64,000 nt of DNA. Source: JALOLV01 sp046295175. GTDB taxonomy: Bacteria > Bacteroidota > Bacteroidia > Cytophagales > Spirosomataceae. Below, piece after piece: positions 60,820 to 64,000 of the stretch. Within the stretch, counting starts at the first letter, position 1; each line of letters starts with the position of its first letter. The stretch spans positions 62,001 to 126,000 of the forward strand of contig JBKBNY010000010.1 of assembly GCA_046295175.1 (NCBI GenBank). Direction: 5' to 3'. Position numbers and translations under genes: made by a program. Under the pieces are notes generated by a model. That model was not told where the DNA came from. It made no database searches and worked only from the letters and a program-made list of their open reading frames with translations.

Positions 60820-61704
60820 TTAGGTTTTTTCGTTACTCTTTTGTATCAGATAATCATTAAAATCTTTACTGTTTGGGTAAACACTTTCTGAATAATTCAC
60901 AACCTCAAAACCTATACTAATTAGCTGATTTACAGCACTTTTGCCTGATTTATCATTATCCAAAAAACTATTTATTTGGCTTTTACCTGATAATATCGGG
61001 TAGCTCAATTTTAAATTATTTGTTGTATTCAGTACGATAGTTGTATAATGTGGCTTTTCTATATAGTAGTACTGTAAAGCAGAAAGAAAATCAAAGAAAC
61101 CCTCAAATAAACAGACCTTCGGAGTACCAAAATAAAAAGTAGAAATACCGTTTGATGTTTTGCCTTTGAAGTTTAGAGGGTTACGAAGCTCAAAGCCGTC
61201 ATTATCATTCTGAAAACCCACAGCAAAATACATTCTTCCTTTACTCTCAAAATGTACCTCTTTGAGATAGATTTGAGCTAAGTCAATCGAAATACACCTT
61301 TGGGTTATATATTTCAGCAGAGCAGGGTTTTGAAGCCTTCTAACGTCTTTAATTGTGATTTTGGGATACTCTTTACCGCTAAAAGAAAATGAAGGCTTAA
61401 AGGGTGTTTTTTGGAGTGGTTGAAGGAGTTTATAAACAGCATCTTGAAAATCACAGCCAAACATTACCTGAGCTAATCGGATTGAATCGCCTTTGAGTTC
61501 GGTATCGCCAAAGTCTGTAAAACAGTTTTTAGAAACATTGACAAAAAAAGAAGGGCTTTTTTCTTCTCTAATCGGAGAATAATAAAGTAACTCATTGCCA
61601 TAGGCTTTAATTGGTTCAAACCCTTGACTAAGCAACAAATCAGGGATAGATACCTCTTTTGCTTTTTGTATTAAATCTTTATTTATAAAAATTGTATTTT
61701 TCAT
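60820..61704 (-). CDS. Toprim-domain primase-like protein
   Basis: A 294-residue DnaG-like protein of the type found in Bacteroidota mobile elements. The N-terminal part aligns in layout with the CHC2 zinc-finger domain (about 15-95: LLLSQGFEPIKAYGNELLYYSPIREEKSPSFFVN, FTDFGD, KGDSIRLAQ), but the zinc Cys/His set is mostly lost (a Cys remains at KNCFTDF). The Toprim part (about 185-290) has the Glu of CLFEGFFDFLSAL and the Asp pair of FLDNDKSGKSAVN. Likely primes element DNA replication. It lies 250 bp downstream of the VapE-type gene, with an AT-rich repeat region between. Confidence 0.85.
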   Translation of the reverse strand: MKNTIFINKDLIQKAKEVSIPDLLLSQGFEPIKAYGNELLYYSPIREEKSPSFFVNVSKNCFTDFGDTELKGDSIRLAQVMFGCDFQDAVYKLLQPLQKTPFKPSFSFSGKEYPKITIKDVRRLQNPALLKYITQRCISIDLAQIYLKEVHFESKGRMYFAVGFQNDNDGFELRNPLNFKGKTSNGISTFYFGTPKVCLFEGFFDFLSALQYYYIEKPHYTTIVLNTTNNLKLSYPILSGKSQINSFLDNDKSGKSAVNQLISIGFEVVNYSESVYPNSKDFNDYLIQKSNEKT

Positions 61705-61954
61705 ATTATTTGAGATTTGAATTAATTTTTATTTCTGAAATATGCCTAACTACTCCATACTACTTTGCTACAAACCTATATAACTAATTGATAATCAGAT
61801 GCTTTACTTTTTATTTTAGCGGTAAACACCTTTACTACTTATGTGGCTACAAATTAGGTTTGTCTTATTTTGTAGTGTAGTTGTAGTTATATTTGTAGTA
61901 TAGATAAATAGTCACTCCGTAGCTACATTAAATAATTGATTATCAAGCAGTTAA
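61705..61954. other. iteron-like noncoding region, candidate replication origin
   Basis: AT-rich 250 bp between the primase-like and VapE-type genes. It has CTACAAA at 61768 and 61847, inverted TTTGTAG at 61869 and 61892 (plus TTGTAG at 61881), and two related palindromic cores, TTGATAATCA (about 61788) and TTGATTATCAA (about 61936). The arrangement fits a replicon origin or operator. No promoter was recognised with confidence. Confidence 0.4.
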
Positions 61955-63214
61955 TCAACTTGTAGCTAAGTAGCTATATTGAGAGCTTAAAAAATCTAAT
62001 ATTTTTAAATCTCGACTTGTAACGATGTACCTATGAGTAGGATTATTTTGAGATTGTAGTCTGATAGATTCTTTCTCAAACCCTAAAAAAGTGAGAGCTT
62101 TACCCACCTGAACATGACCTAATTTTATTTGGTTATTTGTTACGGTTTGAATTGCCTGAATAATAGCAGTAGCATTGAGAGCAAAAGAATAAGGCGTTTT
62201 TGAACTTGAAGGCTCAAAATATTCTGAAATCAAATCTATCTCAGGGGTTGTTTTCTGATAAATTCGATTCATCTTTTCAACTTCCTGAATTTCATCTTTT
62301 GTTAGGTTATATTCAAAACCTGAAAGCAATAAATGATATGCTTGCGACCAAACTAAATCAATATCAATATTTTTAGAATAGCCATTTTCGCCACCGTTAT
62401 CGTGCTTAACTCCCAAAACTTCAAAAATTAGCCATCTAACATTACCTGTAACATCATTTAAAAACTCCCTTTCGTTGATTGTGCCAAAAAAACTCGCATA
62501 TCGGGGTTGAAGTGTGTCTTTAATAGCATAATGGTTTCTAATCTTAGTATCAGATTGAGAAAACAGCGTTTTGACCTTATTTGCATCTGCTTTGTTAAGG
62601 TCATGCAATTCATCCAAATTGATTAATAAGTTTTGCCCTAACGCCAAAACACTGTCTTTGTGGTCGAGCGGTGGGTTTTCTTTGTAATAACCTTTGAGTT
62701 TAGGGGGTGCAAGAAATCTAATAAAGGATGTTTTGCCATCGTTTTGTTTTCCTTGAAAAACCACACAATGTTTATTAAAATCAAGTCTTCTCATTGCACA
62801 AGCAACGGTGCGAACTAAATGCTTTTTAAACATTCGGATAAACCAACCATGTTCTTTTACATTCAGATAAGAACATAATTTTGCTATATGGTCGGTTTCG
62901 TTTTCTTGCCATTTTGGTAGATTCTTAAAATAATCCTCAAATGGATTAAAAGAAGGAGCAAAAGATGATGATTTTAGTAAATCATCTAAGATACCTTTAA
63001 AACCATTGAAGCCAACTTTTGAGAGTTCAATTCTAATATCCGATAGCTTTCTCTCATCTAAACCAATAAATTCTATTTCTGAACGCTTTGGTTTAATTTC
63101 GGTTTCTTTTAGCACTTCATTATATCTAAAATTATAGTTATCTAATAGGTATTTTTCAAGTTTAGAAACTTTATTTTCTTGAACTGTAAATGGTTGTTTT
63201 TCAGATTTTTTCAT
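61955..63214 (-). CDS. VapE/VirE-family helicase-primase-like protein
   Basis: P-loop ATPase of the virulence-associated E family, used by integrative elements and phage satellites for replication. The 419-residue protein has the Walker A motif QGKQNDGKTSF near residue 155, a Walker B-like strand NLLINLDELHDL near 195, sensor residues in ASFFGTINEREFLND (about 240), and an arginine-finger-like GNVRWLIFEV. A C-terminal DNA-binding-like part follows (about 325-415). N-terminal primase motifs are not seen; the adjacent Toprim gene may supply priming. It lies 68 bp downstream of the integrase gene, with a terminator between. Confidence 0.88.
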   Translation of the reverse strand: MKKSEKQPFTVQENKVSKLEKYLLDNYNFRYNEVLKETEIKPKRSEIEFIGLDERKLSDIRIELSKVGFNGFKGILDDLLKSSSFAPSFNPFEDYFKNLPKWQENETDHIAKLCSYLNVKEHGWFIRMFKKHLVRTVACAMRRLDFNKHCVVFQGKQNDGKTSFIRFLAPPKLKGYYKENPPLDHKDSVLALGQNLLINLDELHDLNKADANKVKTLFSQSDTKIRNHYAIKDTLQPRYASFFGTINEREFLNDVTGNVRWLIFEVLGVKHDNGGENGYSKNIDIDLVWSQAYHLLLSGFEYNLTKDEIQEVEKMNRIYQKTTPEIDLISEYFEPSSSKTPYSFALNATAIIQAIQTVTNNQIKLGHVQVGKALTFLGFEKESIRLQSQNNPTHRYIVTSRDLKILDFLSSQYSYLATS

Positions 63215-63251
63215 TATCTTTGCTTATAAATAAAATGTGTTAAAAAGTCAG

Positions 63252-63284
63252 AAAAAGCCCCTTCGATTGTAGGGGCTTTTTTTT
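63252..63284. terminator. terminator between integrase and VapE-type gene
   Basis: AAAAAGCCCCT (63252-63262) and AGGGGCTTTTT (63271-63281) form an 11-bp stem with T/A runs on both sides, touching the integrase stop. Confidence 0.88.
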
Positions 63285-64000
63285 ATCCTATTTTTTTGAA
63301 AATAGTTTGTTGCTCTTCTAATACTCTATTGACCTTTAATTGAGCATAATGCTTTTCTGTAATTCTCACGCTTTGATGAGCCAACGAATATTGAAGGCTC
63401 TCTTTTGAAAGCCCTTTGTTTACCATAAGAGTAGCAAAGGTTTTTCTTAGTACGTGAGTAGTCAGGCGTTTTTCGATACCTACAATTTTGGCAATCTCTT
63501 TTAAAAGTCTATTGTATTGCTGGTTGGTAGGTACAGGTAAACAAGTATTTCGAGCATTACAGACAGGATGGTTTTGATACTTTTGTAGAATTGACAGGGT
63601 TTTGTCAGTTAATAAAACTGCAAACTCATTGAAGGTTTTGTTTCTACGTGCAAAAATGTACTTCAAACCATTCTCATTCTGAATTATCTGAGTAGAATTA
63701 AGTATGTATAGGTCAATATATGATAGTCCCGTATAACATTGAAATAATATTAAATCTTGAGTTTCTTTATAAATTTCTACTTTAAAATTATATTCTTCAA
63801 TTCGCTTTATTTCACTTTCTGTAAGATGGACTATTTCAGTTTTACCATTTCTGAATTTGATTGATATAAACGGATTGTTTTCACAATAGCCATTTGCTAA
63901 ACCATAATTAAAGACCTTTTTACAAAGTCCATAAAGTTTTCTAATTGTATCAGTACAAAAGAATAATTTTGTTTTGCAGAAATGTATAAATTCCTGAGAA
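63283..64000 (-). CDS. tyrosine recombinase (integrase), N-terminus beyond window
   Basis: Site-specific recombinase likely responsible for integration of the element. Reading the minus strand from the window edge to the stop gives 238 open codons: part of the SAM-like core-binding domain (RKLYGLCKKVFNYGLANGY), then the catalytic domain. The usual first Arg is Ser in CYTGLSYIDL, as in CTnDOT-type integrases. The other residues are present: Lys (KYIFARR), His-x-x-Arg in THVLRKTF, LAHQSVRITEKHY with His and the nucleophilic Tyr. A start at TTG 63666 would lose half the catalytic domain, so the gene is called as running off the edge. Confidence 0.9.
   Translation of the reverse strand, partial: SQEFIHFCKTKLFFCTDTIRKLYGLCKKVFNYGLANGYCENNPFISIKFRNGKTEIVHLTESEIKRIEEYNFKVEIYKETQDLILFQCYTGLSYIDLYILNSTQIIQNENGLKYIFARRNKTFNEFAVLLTDKTLSILQKYQNHPVCNARNTCLPVPTNQQYNRLLKEIAKIVGIEKRLTTHVLRKTFATLMVNKGLSKESLQYSLAHQSVRITEKHYAQLKVNRVLEEQQTIFKKIG

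Larger units (their letters stand above)
56420..64000. mobile_element. integrative element next to tRNA-Asn, incomplete at right edge
   Basis: The region holds a restriction-modification module, a zinc-ribbon gene, a Toprim/primase-like gene, an iteron-like gap, a VapE/VirE helicase and a tyrosine recombinase. It begins directly after a tRNA gene, the usual target of such recombinases. Integrase plus primase plus VapE-type helicase resembles the replication module of phage satellites (SaPI-type) or small integrative elements. The att duplication was not found, so the far end must be beyond 64000. Left boundary is inferred. No capsid, terminase or conjugation gene is visible. Confidence 0.6.

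Noticed and set aside
63283..63666. 127-residue integrase fragment as a pseudogene
   Set aside because: The frame continues without a stop to the window edge and includes the core-binding domain; it is cut by the window, not broken.
56420..64000. Search for the tRNA-Asn 3' end repeated as attR
   Set aside because: No second copy of the T-arm/acceptor sequence was seen inside the window; boundary left open.

Overview
The window looks like a chromosomal segment of a Bacteroidota bacterium, most likely a Cytophagales/Spirosomataceae-type free-living degrader (genus not determinable by eye). The basis is: two SusC/SusD pairs, an uppS-bamA-ompH-ompH run, mreBCD, bifunctional hisIE, a PorV/PorQ-like barrel, MG2/TonB-plug proteins, many lipoproteins, AT-rich intergenic DNA, and repeated TAnnTTTG -7 boxes, the Bacteroidota housekeeping promoter signature.

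1-15 kb is core envelope biology, mostly on the minus strand. It holds a cut-off c-type cytochrome, two OmpH/Skp chaperones, BamA and UppS; then, on the plus strand, a PorV/PorQ-like barrel and a helix-hairpin-helix barrel protein with overlapping ends; then a small membrane protein, HisIE, a membrane acyltransferase, a membrane-anchored AraC regulator and MreB-MreC-MreD.

15.5-37 kb is a carbohydrate/nutrient uptake region on the plus strand. It holds susC-susD-lipoprotein, a tandem pair of nearly identical MG2/plug-domain genes bracketed by two copies of one 40-bp terminator, and a second susC-susD-lipoprotein set. A convergent LacI regulator follows, with a TGCAAATGTTTGCA operator in front of it, then galactokinase and a GH127 beta-L-arabinofuranosidase. 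These suggest import and breakdown of an arabinose- or galactose-containing glycan.

37-56 kb is mixed housekeeping: FtsX/MacB-type permease, PepT, MazG-like pyrophosphohydrolase, a collagen-repeat lipoprotein, a TPR-like protein, Ppx/GppA, a NudK-type Nudix enzyme, a DeoR regulator, a PIN-domain toxin-antitoxin pair, a so-called asparagine synthetase B family protein, a DegP/HtrA protease, an SGNH hydrolase, two GT2 glycosyltransferases, an amino-acid permease, Tgt, RsmG, a small PH-like protein and two tandem tRNA-Asn genes.

From the tRNA-Asn genes to the window edge lies an apparent integrative element. It carries a restriction-modification module (PD-(D/E)XK nuclease plus N6-adenine methylase, followed by a specificity subunit), then on the minus strand a zinc-ribbon protein, a Toprim/primase-like protein, an iteron-like noncoding stretch, a VapE/VirE-type helicase and a tyrosine recombinase that runs off the end. 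The most striking observation is at the junction of the methylase and specificity genes. A TTTTTTC slippery heptamer sits 3 nt before the methylase stop codon and is followed after 6 nt by a GCCCTTC/GAAGGGC stem-loop. The downstream gene lies in the -1 frame, is open across the junction and has no ATG start. This is the layout of a programmed -1 ribosomal frameshift that would make one nuclease-methylase-specificity polypeptide.
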